A stretch of DNA of 64,000 bases. Origin: Pseudomonas brassicacearum subsp. neoaurantiaca (GTDB taxonomy: Bacteria; Pseudomonadota; Gammaproteobacteria; Pseudomonadales; Pseudomonadaceae). The translations under genes were made by a program, and so were the position numbers. Below the pieces are notes generated by a model. The model was not told the DNA's origin. It did not search any database and was given only the letters and a program-made list of their open reading frames with translations. The stretch covers positions 8,342 through 72,341 of the forward strand of contig NZ_VDLV01000036.1 in NCBI RefSeq assembly GCF_013608025.1, read 5' to 3'. Below are positions 22,796 through 31,729 of the stretch, one piece after another. Numbering within the stretch: position 1 is the first letter of the stretch; each line of letters starts with the position of its first letter.

Positions 22796-23257
22796 TCAAA
22801 GCCCTTCGCTGATCGGCAGTACGTAGTTCTTGAACTCGGTGTCTTCCTTGAAGCCGATCGATTCGTAGGTTTTCTGCGCGACTTCGTTGTTGCTGCTGGT
22901 GGAGACGCGCATGCGGACGGCGTTGGTTTCCTTGGCCATTTTTTTTGCGGTGCGGATCAGGTTGTCGGCGACGAGTTGGCGGCGGGCGTCTTCGGCGACG
23001 TAGATGTCGTTGAGGATCCACACGCGCTTGAGCGACAGCGACGAGAAGCTTGGGTAGAGCTGGCAGAAGCCGAGCAATTTGCTGTCGTCGTCATCCGGCA
23101 GGGCCAGGTAGATGACCGACTCCTTGCGGCGCAGGCGCTTTTCGAGGAAGGCCTTGGATGAGTCCGGGTAGGGCAGCGAGCCGTAGAATTCCCGGTATTT
23201 GACGAACAATGGGGTCAGCAGGTCCAGGTGTTCCAGCGTCGCTTGGATAATCCGCAT
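22796..23257 (-). CDS. GNAT-family N-acetyltransferase
   Basis: A 153-residue GNAT protein (MRIIQATLEHLDLL start) with beta-strand LLGFCQLYPSFSS, LNDIYVAEDARRQLVADNLI in place of the acyl-CoA loop region, and the late block NEVAQKTYESIGFKED. The substrate is unknown. ATG 23257 is chosen from the usual GNAT N-terminus. It sits 106 bp downstream of eutC on the same strand, as in P. aeruginosa, but no functional link to ethanolamine is shown. Confidence 0.88.
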   Translation of the reverse strand: MRIIQATLEHLDLLTPLFVKYREFYGSLPYPDSSKAFLEKRLRRKESVIYLALPDDDDSKLLGFCQLYPSFSSLSLKRVWILNDIYVAEDARRQLVADNLIRTAKKMAKETNAVRMRVSTSSNNEVAQKTYESIGFKEDTEFKNYVLPISEGL

Positions 23258-23363
23258 GGTAGGTCTCGCTTGAAAGGTCGACATGAAGTCTGACAACAAC
23301 GGCGGACTGCCGTGCCAACGATGCTGCCTGAAAGCGGATCAAAAGCGCAATTGCCAGGCAGGA

Positions 23364-24188
23364 TCAGCTTGGGGGCGGCGCCAGTAGGAAATTACCTTTC
23401 ATATCGGCGGCGTTTTCCGACTCTAGAGTGTGAACCTGGGCTTCGTCCTTCAGATTGACTCCCGAAAGCTGTCGGCGACAGGCCTCGCGCATCAGGTAGA
23501 TCAGGCGATGGGCCGCCATGCCGTAGCTCAAACCTTCGAGGCGCACGTTGGAGATGCAGTTGCGGTAGGCATCGGTCAGGCCGACTTTTGGTGCGTAGGT
23601 GAAATACAGTCCCAGGCTGTCGGGGGAGCTGAGGCCAGGGCGTTCGCCGATCAGGATCACCGACATTTTTGCGCCGAGCCGCTGCGCCACTTCATCGGCA
23701 ACGGCGACGCGGCCTTGTTCCACCAATACGATGGGTGACACAGACCAGCCTTCGGCGGCGATCTGTTCTTCGAGCCGCGCCAGGAACGGCAACGTATGGC
23801 GATGCACCGCCAGCGCCGACAGGCCGTCAGCCACCACGATAGCCAAATCCACGCCGCCGGGATGGGCCGCCGCGTACTCGTCCAGGATTTGCGCGGAGGC
23901 GTCGTCGAGCCTTCGGCCCAGGTCCGGGCGCTGTAAATAGCTGTGGCGGTCGGCTGCGGCGCTGTGGAGCAACAGGCTTTCACGGCCACGTTCGCTCAGT
24001 TGTGTACGAATGCCTTGGTGATCGAACGCCAGGTGCACCGCATCGCGCGCTTGGGCGTGGGCGTATTGGAAGTCCAGTTGCGCCTGGGTCGGCAGGCTGG
24101 TGCCGGTGCGCCCGAGGGCGATGCGCGCCGGGGTCAGGTTGCGCAGGTTCAGCCAGGGGTTTTGCGAGTCGACAGGTTTTTTATCCAT
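23364..24188 (-). CDS. eutC: ethanolamine ammonia-lyase, small subunit
   Basis: A 274-residue light chain of the adenosylcobalamin-dependent ethanolamine ammonia-lyase, which converts ethanolamine to acetaldehyde and ammonia with EutB. Recognisable stretches are ARIALGRTGTSLPT, VDLAIVVADGLSALAV, ILIGERPGLSSPDSLG and NCISNVRLEGLSYG. It starts 11 bp after the eutB stop with a GAGAG-like RBS. There is no microcompartment gene, as is typical for pseudomonads. Confidence 0.97.
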   Translation of the reverse strand: MDKKPVDSQNPWLNLRNLTPARIALGRTGTSLPTQAQLDFQYAHAQARDAVHLAFDHQGIRTQLSERGRESLLLHSAAADRHSYLQRPDLGRRLDDASAQILDEYAAAHPGGVDLAIVVADGLSALAVHRHTLPFLARLEEQIAAEGWSVSPIVLVEQGRVAVADEVAQRLGAKMSVILIGERPGLSSPDSLGLYFTYAPKVGLTDAYRNCISNVRLEGLSYGMAAHRLIYLMREACRRQLSGVNLKDEAQVHTLESENAADMKGNFLLAPPPS

Positions 24189-24199
24189 GGGCAGCTCTC

Positions 24200-25594
24200 T
24201 TATCCCAAATGCGCGAGGGCGTGACGGAACGCCGGTGGCAGGTTGTCGCCGAACCGCACCCGGCCATCGGCCTGGGTGAAGATGCCCATGTTCGCAAGCC
24301 AGGTTTCGAATTCCGGCGCCGGCTTCAGGCCTAGGGTCTGGCGCGCGTAGAGGGCGTCGTGGAACGAGGTGGTCTGGTAGTTGAGCATGATGTCGTCGGA
24401 ACCGGGGATGCCCATGATGAAGTTGATCCCGGCCACGCCCAGCAGGGTCAGCAGGGTGTCCATGTCGTCCTGGTCGGCTTCGGCGTGGTTGGTGTAGCAG
24501 ATGTCGCAACCCATTGGCACGCCCAAGAGCTTGCCGCAGAAGTGATCTTCGAGGCCGGCGCGGATGATTTGTTTGCCGTTGTACAGGTATTCCGGGCCGA
24601 TGAATCCTACAACCGTGTTCACCAGAAACGGGTTGAAATGTCGCGCCACGGCGTAGGCCCGTGTCTCGCAGGTCTGTTGATCGACGCCGTGGTGGGCGTT
24701 GGCCGACAGCGCGCTGCCCTGGCCGGTTTCGAAATACATCAGGTTGTTGCCCAAGGTGCCGCGATTCAGGCTGAGCCCGGCGTCGTAGCCTTCCTTCAAG
24801 ATGTTGAGGCTGATGCCGAAACTGGCGTTGGCCGCTTCGGTGCCGGCGATGGATTGGAAGACCAGGTCCAGGGGCACGCCGCGATTGGCCGCTTCGATAG
24901 AGGTGGTGACGTGGGTCAGCACGCAGCCTTGGGTGGGGATGTCGTAGCGCTGGATGATGGCGTCGAGCATTTCCAGCATGGCGCAGATCGAGGCGGTGCT
25001 GTCGGTGGCCGGGTTGATGCCGATCATGGCGTCGCCGTTGCCGAAGAGCAGGCCGTCGAGGATGCTCGCGGCGATCCCGGCCGGTTCGTCGGTGGGGTGG
25101 TTGGGTTGCAGGCGGGTGGACAGGCGCCCGCGCAGGCCAAGGGTGCCGCGGAATTTAGTGACCACGCGGATTTTCTGCGCCACCAGCACCAGGTCTTGCA
25201 CGCGCATGATCTTCGAGACGGCGGCGACCATTTCTGGCGTCAGGCCAGGGGCGAGTGCGCGCAAGCTCTGTTCATCGGCGGCGTCGCTGAGCAGCCAGTC
25301 GCGAAAACCGCCGACGGTGAGGTGGCTGACGATGGCGAAGGCGTGTTTATCGTGGGTGTCGACGATCAGCCGGGTGACTTCGTCGGCCTCGTACGGAATC
25401 AGCATTTCTTGCAGGAAATGGCTGAGGGGCAAGTCAGCCAAAGCCATTTGCGCGGCCACGCGTTCGCCATCGTTGAGCGCGGCGATCTCGGCGAGGAAAT
25501 CCCCGGAACGCGCCGGGCTGGCCTTGGCCATCAGGTCTTTGAGGCTGTCGAAGCGATAGGTCTGGGCGCCGACGGAATGGGCGAATGCGGCCAT
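24200..25594 (-). CDS. eutB: ethanolamine ammonia-lyase, large subunit
   Basis: A 464-residue catalytic TIM-barrel subunit. Characteristic stretches are GLLFGNGDAMIGINPATDS, LTHVTTSIEAANRGVPLDLV, ETGQGSALSANAHHGVDQQT and MGIPGSDDIMLNYQTTSFHD. With EutC and B12 it deaminates ethanolamine. The permease gene lies upstream on the same strand with a REP pair in the 207-bp gap. Transcription probably comes from the sigma-54 promoter before the permease. Confidence 0.97.
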   Translation of the reverse strand: MAAFAHSVGAQTYRFDSLKDLMAKASPARSGDFLAEIAALNDGERVAAQMALADLPLSHFLQEMLIPYEADEVTRLIVDTHDKHAFAIVSHLTVGGFRDWLLSDAADEQSLRALAPGLTPEMVAAVSKIMRVQDLVLVAQKIRVVTKFRGTLGLRGRLSTRLQPNHPTDEPAGIAASILDGLLFGNGDAMIGINPATDSTASICAMLEMLDAIIQRYDIPTQGCVLTHVTTSIEAANRGVPLDLVFQSIAGTEAANASFGISLNILKEGYDAGLSLNRGTLGNNLMYFETGQGSALSANAHHGVDQQTCETRAYAVARHFNPFLVNTVVGFIGPEYLYNGKQIIRAGLEDHFCGKLLGVPMGCDICYTNHAEADQDDMDTLLTLLGVAGINFIMGIPGSDDIMLNYQTTSFHDALYARQTLGLKPAPEFETWLANMGIFTQADGRVRFGDNLPPAFRHALAHLG

Positions 25595-25645
25595 GGGCGG
25601 TGTCCTCCTGGTTTCCTATATAACTCAAATACATCCGGTGAACCC

Positions 25646-25735
25646 TGTGGGAGCGAGCTTGCTCGCGATAGCGGAGTATCAGTCGACAACTACTCTGCTG
25701 ACCCACCGCTATCGCGAGCAAGCTCGCTCCCACAG
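25646..25735. repeat. REP family A, inverted pair
   Basis: Lies inside the presumed eat-eutBC transcript, between permease and eutB, where it could stabilise the upstream mRNA segment. Confidence 0.9.
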
Positions 25736-25801
25736 AAGAGCAGAACCGTGTGCACTTCTATATGGCAGGCACCGGCCCTTGGGCCCGGTGCCGGTGCAAC
25801 T

Positions 25802-27172
25802 TCAGATACCTGTGAGCATAGCGTCCGCCGGTGCATCGGAGCGTTGCTTGGCGGTCAGTTGGAAATACAGGTAGCCGACCACCATGAAACCGAGGAACAC
25901 CAAGCCGATCACCGTGTTGAACCAGGCCATCGCCACCAGGCACACCACTGCCAGGAACAGCGCGATGCCCGGCACGAGCGGGTAGCCCGGTGCGCGGAAG
26001 GTGCGTTCCAGGTTCGGCTCGGTCTTACGCAGCCGGAACAGGCTGAGCATGCTGATGATGTACATGACGATGGCGCCGAACACTGACATGGTGATCATCG
26101 CCGCCGTCAGGCTCATGCCCTGCAGATTGACCAGGCCATCGCTGTAGATCGCCGCGATGCCGATGACGCCGCCGGCCAGGATCGCCCGGTGCGGGGTCTG
26201 GAAACGCGAGAGTTTCGCCAGGCCGCGAGGCAGGTAGCCGGCCCGGGCCAGGGCGAAGAACTGTCGCGAGTAGCCGAGGATGATCCCGTGGAAACTCGCC
26301 ACCAGGCCGAACAGGCCGATCCACACCAGCATGTGCATCCACGTTGAGTTGTTGCCGACCACGGCCTTCATGGCCTGGGGCAGCGGGTCGTTGATGTTCG
26401 ACAGTTGGCGCCAATCGCCGACGCCGCCGGCCATGATCATCACGCCGATGGCCAGGAACACCAGGGTTAGGATGCCGCTGACGTAGGCGCGCGGGATGGT
26501 GCGTTTCGGGTCCTTGGCTTCTTCGGCGGCCATGGCCGCGCCTTCGATGGCGAGGAAGAACCAGATCGCGAAGGGAATCGCGGCGAAGATGCCCGGGATC
26601 GAGGCGAGGGTGAACTCATTGGAGCCCGACCAGCCGTTGAGCACGAAATTGCTGAAGCTGAAGCCCGGCGCGACCACGCCCATGAACACCAGCAACTCGG
26701 CGACCGCCAGCACGGTGACCACCAGCTCGAACGCCGCAGCGATGCTGACGCCGAGGATGTTCAGGGTCATGAATATGATGTACGCGCCAACCGCCGCGAG
26801 CTTGGGGTCCAGCTCGGGAAATTGCACGTTGAGGTAGGCACCGATGGCCATGGCGATGGCCGGCGGCGCAAAGACGAATTCGATCAGGGTGGCGATCCCG
26901 GCGATCAACCCGCCTTTCTCACCAAACGCCCGTCGGCTGTAGGCAAAAGGCCCGCCGGCGTGGGGAATTGCGGTGGTCAGTTCGGTGAAACTGAAGATGA
27001 AGCAGGTGTACATCAACGCCACCATGAGGGCGGTGACGAGGAACCCCAGGGTCCCTGCGGTGCCCCAGCCGTAGCTCCAGCCGAAGTATTCGCCGGAAAT
27101 CACCAGGCCGACGGCAATGCCCCATAAATGCAGGGTGCCGAGTGTGGGTTTGAGTTGAGTGGTAGAAGTCAT
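25802..27172 (-). CDS. eat: ethanolamine permease
   Basis: A 456-residue APC-superfamily transporter with about 12 membrane segments. SGEYFGWSYGWG in the first helix and TELTTAIPHAGGPFAYSRRAFG are typical of the ethanolamine permease (EutP/Eat) group. It imports ethanolamine for EutBC encoded downstream. A near-perfect sigma-54 promoter lies 66 bp upstream of the ATG. Confidence 0.93.
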   Translation of the reverse strand: MTSTTQLKPTLGTLHLWGIAVGLVISGEYFGWSYGWGTAGTLGFLVTALMVALMYTCFIFSFTELTTAIPHAGGPFAYSRRAFGEKGGLIAGIATLIEFVFAPPAIAMAIGAYLNVQFPELDPKLAAVGAYIIFMTLNILGVSIAAAFELVVTVLAVAELLVFMGVVAPGFSFSNFVLNGWSGSNEFTLASIPGIFAAIPFAIWFFLAIEGAAMAAEEAKDPKRTIPRAYVSGILTLVFLAIGVMIMAGGVGDWRQLSNINDPLPQAMKAVVGNNSTWMHMLVWIGLFGLVASFHGIILGYSRQFFALARAGYLPRGLAKLSRFQTPHRAILAGGVIGIAAIYSDGLVNLQGMSLTAAMITMSVFGAIVMYIISMLSLFRLRKTEPNLERTFRAPGYPLVPGIALFLAVVCLVAMAWFNTVIGLVFLGFMVVGYLYFQLTAKQRSDAPADAMLTGI

Positions 27173-27237
27173 AAGTCCTCTCTGTCTTTTTTATTGTTTG
27201 ATCTGTTGGACTTTCGGGTTTGCTGTGGAGCGGGCAC

Positions 27238-27252
27238 GCAAGGCTCATGCCA
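27238..27252 (-). promoter_or_regulatory. sigma-54 (-24/-12) promoter of the ethanolamine permease operon
   Basis: Minus strand TGGCATGAGCCTTGC: TGGCA at -24 and TTGC at -12 with the correct 10-bp spacing between GG and GC. Its partner activator is encoded at 29423. Confidence 0.8.
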
Positions 27253-27289
27253 GAGCGGTGGGGCATTCGTTCTTTGTGTTAAGTGAGGG

Positions 27290-27390
27290 CGCCATCGCGA
27301 GCAAGCTCGCTCCCACAGTGGATCTGTTGCCAACCCTGGAATAAGAGTTATCCACAAATCCCTGTGGGAGCGAGCTTGCTCGCGATAGCT
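27290..27390. repeat. two REP family A copies in outward order
   Basis: An inverse copy (27290-27319) precedes a direct copy (27361-27390), the reverse of the usual order. They separate the exaC 3' end from the permease promoter. Confidence 0.88.
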
Positions 27391-27431
27391 ATCTAAGGGC
27401 CAGGCAGAATGACCTGCCCGGCCCTAAGGGC

Positions 27432-28952
27432 TTAGAAGAACCCCAACGGATTGATGTCGTAGCTCACCAGCAGGTTCTTGGTCTGCTGGTAATGGTCGAG
27501 CATCATCTTGTGCGTCTCACGCCCGACGCCGGACTTCTTGTAGCCACCGAACGCGGCGTGCGCCGGGTACAGGTGGTAGCAGTTGGTCCAGACGCGACCG
27601 GCCTTGATCGCCCGGCCCATGCGGTAGGCGCGGTTGATGTCGCGGGTCCAGAGGCCGGCGCCGAGGCCGAACTCGGTGTCGTTGGCGATCGCCAGGGCTT
27701 CGGCTTCGTCCTTGAAGGTGGTGATGCTCACCACCGGGCCGAAGATTTCTTCCTGGAACACGCGCATCTTGTTGGTGCCCTTGAGCAGGGTCGGCTGGAT
27801 GTAATAACCGCTGGCGAGGTTGCCTTCGAGTTTTTCCACCTGGCCGCCGGTCAGCAGTTGCGCGCCTTCGCCTTTGGCGATTTCCAGGTAGGACAGGATT
27901 TTGTCGAATTGCTGCTCGGACGCCTGGGCGCCGACCATGGTGTCGGTGTCCAGTGGGTCGCCGCGCTTGATCTGCTCGATCTTCTTCATCACCACTTGCA
28001 TGAATTCGTCGTAGATCGACTCCTGCACCAGCGCCCGGGATGGGCAAGTGCAGACTTCACCCTGGTTGAAGAACGCCAGCACCAAACCTTCGGCGGCTTT
28101 TTCGATGAAGCTCGGCTCGGCTTGCATGATGTCTTCGAAGAAAATGTTCGGCGACTTGCCGCCCAGTTCGACGGTGGACGGGATGATGTTCTCAGCGGCG
28201 CATTTCATGATGTGCGAGCCCACCGGGGTCGAGCCGGTGAAGGCAATCTTGGCGATGCGCTTGCTGGTGGCGAGGGCTTCGCCGGCTTCTTTGCCGAAAC
28301 CTTGCACCACGTTCAGCACGCCCGGTGGCAGCAGGTCGCCGATCAGCTCCATGAGCACGCAGATGCCCAGCGGGGTTTGTTCGGCGGGCTTGAGCACCAC
28401 GCAGTTACCGGCGGCGAGGGCCGGGGCGAGTTTCCAAGCGGCCATCAGCAGCGGGAAGTTCCACGGGATGATCTGCCCGACCACGCCCAGCGGTTCGTGG
28501 ATGTGGTAGGCCACGGTGTTGCCGTCGATCTCGGCGGCGCTGCCTTCCTGGGCGCGCAGGCAACCGGCGAAGTAGCGGAAGTGGTCGGCGGCGAGGGGGA
28601 TGTCGGCGTTGAGGGTTTCGCGCACGGCCTTGCCGTTGTCCCAGGATTCGGTGATCGCCAGGGTTTCGAGGTTGGCTTCGATGCGGTCGGCGATTTTCAA
28701 CAGGATCAGCGAACGCGCCTGGACGGACGTGGCGCCCCAGGCATCGGCGGCGGCGTGGGCGGCGTCCAGGGCTTTGTCGATGTCTTCGGCCGTGGAGCGC
28801 GGGAATTCGGCAATGGGCTGGCCATTGACCGGGGAAGTATTGGTGAAGTACTGACCTTTGACAGGCGCGACGAACTCGCCGCCGATGTAGTTACCGTATT
28901 TAGCCTTGAACGAAACGATAGCGCCTTCAGTACCGGGGTGAGCGTAACGCAT
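27432..28952 (-). CDS. exaC: NAD-dependent acetaldehyde dehydrogenase (ExaC/AldA type)
   Basis: A 506-residue ALDH oxidising the acetaldehyde made by EutBC to acetate. Motifs are VVGQIIPWNFPLLMAAWK (Asn), FTGSTPVGSHIM, VELGGKSPNIFFED (Glu) and NQGEVCTCPSRAL (catalytic Cys). ExaC-type enzymes also serve ethanol oxidation in pseudomonads. It has its own sigma-54 promoter 69-84 bp upstream of the ATG and paired activator sites beyond it. It is encoded divergently from the activator gene. Confidence 0.95.
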   Translation of the reverse strand: MRYAHPGTEGAIVSFKAKYGNYIGGEFVAPVKGQYFTNTSPVNGQPIAEFPRSTAEDIDKALDAAHAAADAWGATSVQARSLILLKIADRIEANLETLAITESWDNGKAVRETLNADIPLAADHFRYFAGCLRAQEGSAAEIDGNTVAYHIHEPLGVVGQIIPWNFPLLMAAWKLAPALAAGNCVVLKPAEQTPLGICVLMELIGDLLPPGVLNVVQGFGKEAGEALATSKRIAKIAFTGSTPVGSHIMKCAAENIIPSTVELGGKSPNIFFEDIMQAEPSFIEKAAEGLVLAFFNQGEVCTCPSRALVQESIYDEFMQVVMKKIEQIKRGDPLDTDTMVGAQASEQQFDKILSYLEIAKGEGAQLLTGGQVEKLEGNLASGYYIQPTLLKGTNKMRVFQEEIFGPVVSITTFKDEAEALAIANDTEFGLGAGLWTRDINRAYRMGRAIKAGRVWTNCYHLYPAHAAFGGYKKSGVGRETHKMMLDHYQQTKNLLVSYDINPLGFF

Positions 28953-29020
28953 GATGAGTTCTCCTTGGCTTTTGTGCTTATTAGGGAGCCGCGCAAATTC
29001 GCGCTGGTACTTAAGCCTAG

Positions 29021-29036
29021 AGCAAAGGTTGGGCCA
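29021..29036 (-). promoter_or_regulatory. sigma-54 (-24/-12) promoter of exaC
   Basis: Minus strand TGGCCCAACCTTTGCT: GG and GC are correctly spaced (10 bp between). The expected start is near 29010, giving a leader of about 58 nt. Confidence 0.78.
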
Positions 29037-29126
29037 TTGCCTTGCAGGGCCCGGAAATCAAGACTTTAGGAGGAGTTGACCGGACAAACGGAGGGGGGTT
29101 GTCACGGTTGCGATACGCAGGGTGTG

Positions 29127-29156
29127 ACAGTTTGTGCCATGGGTGAGACAGTCTGT
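29127..29156. promoter_or_regulatory. paired dyads, candidate upstream activator sites for the sigma-54 activator
   Basis: ACAGTTTGT (29127-29135) and ACAGTCTGT (29148-29156) are 21 bp apart centre to centre, two helical turns. They lie roughly 100-120 bp upstream of the exaC -24 element, the usual distance for an enhancer. The extended words TGTGACAGTTTGTG and TGAGACAGTCTGTG are similar. Confidence 0.6.
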
Positions 29157-29240
29157 GACCGGCAGGTCGCGCCAGCATTGCAAAGGTCGGTGGGCTGGAG
29201 GATGCTGGCTCCGACGGCGAGGCCATGGACGGACCGCTAT

Positions 29241-29371
29241 TGTGGCGAGGGAGCTTGCTCCCGCTGGACCACGAAGCGGTCCCCTCAAAGCCAACTCGGT
29301 CAGCCTGATGCACCGCGTGCTCAGGTTTTGGGGCTGCTGCGCAACCCAGCGGGAGCAAGCTCCCTCGCCAC
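29241..29371. repeat. REP family B, inverted pair
   Basis: Occupies the gap between the activator sites and the activator gene; the rest of 28953-29422 is the exaC promoter region. Confidence 0.9.
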
Positions 29372-29422
29372 GGAGCAGTGTGTCTGCAGGTCCAAACGGT
29401 CCTTCGGGGAGAACAATAAGAA

Positions 29423-31327
29423 ATGCACAGCAACCACTTGAGTCGCCATGCCCAGCAAGTCCTGACGGTCACCCAGGGCAAGGCCCATTTGCACGGCCCT
29501 GGCAGCGATCCGTCGATTGCCCGTTCCTGGCTGCGCTGCCTCGAGGATTATCACCTCGATCCGGCCCAGAACCTGGCGCCGACGGTGCTTGAGCACGGTC
29601 GAGTGCTGGAGAGCCGCGAACGTTTGCAGCAAGTGCTGCACATCGCCGGCACGGAAATGACCAGCCTGCATCAACAACTCTCCGGCGCCGGCCACGCGGT
29701 GCTGCTGACCGACGCCCGGGGCGTGATCCTCAATTGCGTCACTGCCCCCAGCGAACGGAAGATTTTCGAACGGGCCGGCCTCTGGCTCGGCGCCGACTGG
29801 AGCGAAGCCTGCGAGGGCACCAACGGCATCGGCACCTGCCTGGTGGAGCGCCAAGCCCTGACCATCCACCAGGAAGAACATTTTCGCGGCCGCCACACCG
29901 GCCTGACCTGCTCGGCCAGCCCGGTGTTCGATCCCCAAGGCGAACTGCTGGCGGTGCTCGACGTATCTTCGGCCCGGCCGGACGTGTCGCGCCAGAGCCA
30001 GTTCCACACCATGGCCCTGGTCAATCTCTCGGCGAAGATGATCGAGAGCTGTTATTTCCTGCGTTGCTTCGACAATCAATGGTTGCTGCGCTTCCACTTG
30101 CAGGCCGAGTCGGTGGGGTTGTTCAGCGAAGGGTTGATGGCGTTCGACGGCGAGGGGCGGATCTGCGCGGTGAACCAGAGCGCGCTGAACCTGCTCGGGC
30201 ATGTTCGTGGCGGCTTGCTCGGTCAGCGGGTCGAGGACTTTTTCGATTGTTCCCTGGACGAATTGATGGGCCGGGCCAGCGCCCAGGCCAGCGCCAGTTG
30301 GCCGTTGCGCACCCGTGACGGCCGGCATTTGTTCGCCGTGTTGCGCGGGCAGCCGCGCAGTGTGCCGGTGCCGATTGCGCCGGCATTCAAGGTTATCGAA
30401 CCCGCGCGCCTGCCGGGTATCTGCCTGGGGGATGCGGCGTTGCAGGAGCATTTTCGCAAGGCACTGCGGGTCTACGAGCGCGATGTGCCGCTGCTGATCC
30501 ATGGTGAAACCGGCTCCGGCAAGGAGGCGTTTGCCAAGGCAGTGCACCACGCCAGCCAGCGTGCCGGGAAAAATTTCGTCGCCCTCAACTGCGCGGCCAT
30601 TCCGGAAAGTCTGATCGAAAGCGAGCTGTTCGGTTATCGCGGCGGCAGTTTTACCGGGGCACGCAAGGAAGGCATGCGTGGCAAGCTGCAACAGGCCGAC
30701 GGCGGCACGTTGTTCCTCGATGAAATCGGCGACATGCCCCTGGCGTTGCAGACCCGCTTGCTGCGGGTGCTGGAGGATCGCCAAGTGGTGCCCATCGGCG
30801 GCGAGCCCGAAGCGGTGAACGTGCGAATCATCAGCGCCACCCACCGGCAGTTGCTCGACCGGGTGCGGGACGGCAGTTTTCGTGAGGATTTGTACTACCG
30901 GCTCAACGGCCTGGAGATCCCGCTGCCGGCGTTGCGTGAGCGCAGTGACAAGTCGCAGTTGTTGGACTTCTTGTTGGCCGAAGAGAGTGGGGTCGAGACG
31001 GTGTTTATCGACGAACCGGCGCGCCAGGCATTGTTGGGGTTCGACTGGCCGGGCAACGTTCGGCAATTGCGTAATGTGCTGCGAACCCTTGCAGCGTTGT
31101 GCGACGGCGGGCGGATCGGGTTGGAAGACTTGCCGGCCATGATCCGCCAGCGCTCGGTTTCGGCGATTGAACCTCCGACTGAACACCCATTGGAAGACGC
31201 TGAGCGCCTGGCGTTGCTCGACGCCCTGGAGCGCCAGCGCTGGCATATGACTCACACCGCTGAGCAACTGGGTATCAGCCGCAACACCCTCTACCGCAAG
31301 CTGCGCAAGCACGCGATTGCCCGCTGA
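29423..31327 (+). CDS. eatR: sigma-54-dependent activator of ethanolamine genes (AcoR-type, EatR)
   Basis: A 634-residue three-part activator. A GAF-type sensor at about residues 60-215 contains EACEGTNGIGTCLVE. A PAS-like part follows at 230-300. The AAA+ domain spans about 340-560, with Walker A GETGSGKEAFAKAV, LFLDEIGDM and ATHRQLLD. The C-terminal Fis-type HTH is AEQLGISRNTLYRKLRKHA. The sigma-54 contact loop reads GSFTGA (near residue 409) instead of GAFTGA. Orthologs in P. aeruginosa activate the eat-eut operon; this divergent location beside exaC supports the same role. It likely binds the ACAGTYTGT dyads at 29127-29156. Confidence 0.92.
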   Translation: MHSNHLSRHAQQVLTVTQGKAHLHGPGSDPSIARSWLRCLEDYHLDPAQNLAPTVLEHGRVLESRERLQQVLHIAGTEMTSLHQQLSGAGHAVLLTDARGVILNCVTAPSERKIFERAGLWLGADWSEACEGTNGIGTCLVERQALTIHQEEHFRGRHTGLTCSASPVFDPQGELLAVLDVSSARPDVSRQSQFHTMALVNLSAKMIESCYFLRCFDNQWLLRFHLQAESVGLFSEGLMAFDGEGRICAVNQSALNLLGHVRGGLLGQRVEDFFDCSLDELMGRASAQASASWPLRTRDGRHLFAVLRGQPRSVPVPIAPAFKVIEPARLPGICLGDAALQEHFRKALRVYERDVPLLIHGETGSGKEAFAKAVHHASQRAGKNFVALNCAAIPESLIESELFGYRGGSFTGARKEGMRGKLQQADGGTLFLDEIGDMPLALQTRLLRVLEDRQVVPIGGEPEAVNVRIISATHRQLLDRVRDGSFREDLYYRLNGLEIPLPALRERSDKSQLLDFLLAEESGVETVFIDEPARQALLGFDWPGNVRQLRNVLRTLAALCDGGRIGLEDLPAMIRQRSVSAIEPPTEHPLEDAERLALLDALERQRWHMTHTAEQLGISRNTLYRKLRKHAIAR

Positions 31328-31343
31328 ATCACTGATAATTAAT

Positions 31344-31391
31344 CTGCTGACTGCTGACTGCTGACTGCTGACTGCTGACTGCTGACTGCTG
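31344..31391. repeat. heptamer tandem repeat (CTGCTGA)n
   Basis: Six full copies plus six bases of CTGCTGA, directly after eatR and abutting a REP pair. Intergenic, so it cannot shift a known reading frame; the copy number is likely unstable between strains. Confidence 0.95.
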
Positions 31392-31507
31392 TTGTGGCGA
31401 GGGAGCTTGCTCCCGCTGGGCTGCGCAGCAGCCCCACGTTTTCTTTCCACCCTGAAACCGAAGGCGACTGCTGCGCAGTCGAGCGGGAGCAAGCTCCCTC
31501 GCCACAA
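31392..31507. repeat. REP family B, inverted pair
   Basis: A complete pair starting exactly where the heptamer repeat ends. Confidence 0.9.
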
Positions 31508-31543
31508 AAGCAGCCAGTAGCAAGCCGGGGTTGTGCGATCAAC

Positions 31544-31634
31544 TGTGGGAGCGAGCTTGCTCGCGATGACGTCGGCACATCCAACTTCGACGCAAGCTGA
31601 CCCACCGCTTTCGCGAGCAAGCTCGCTCCCACAG
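31544..31634. repeat. REP family A, inverted pair
   Basis: The second REP unit in the 402-bp gap 31328-31729. The remaining about 95 bp before mpl hold its promoter; no clear consensus is seen. Confidence 0.9.
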
Positions 31635-31729
31635 GGGATTTGCGGTGTTCGGGCAGTGCGAAATCTAAACACAAGGTGCGATTTTCCCCTCCCTAGGCTA
31701 ACCTGCGGCCATGTTTTACGAGGTCGACT

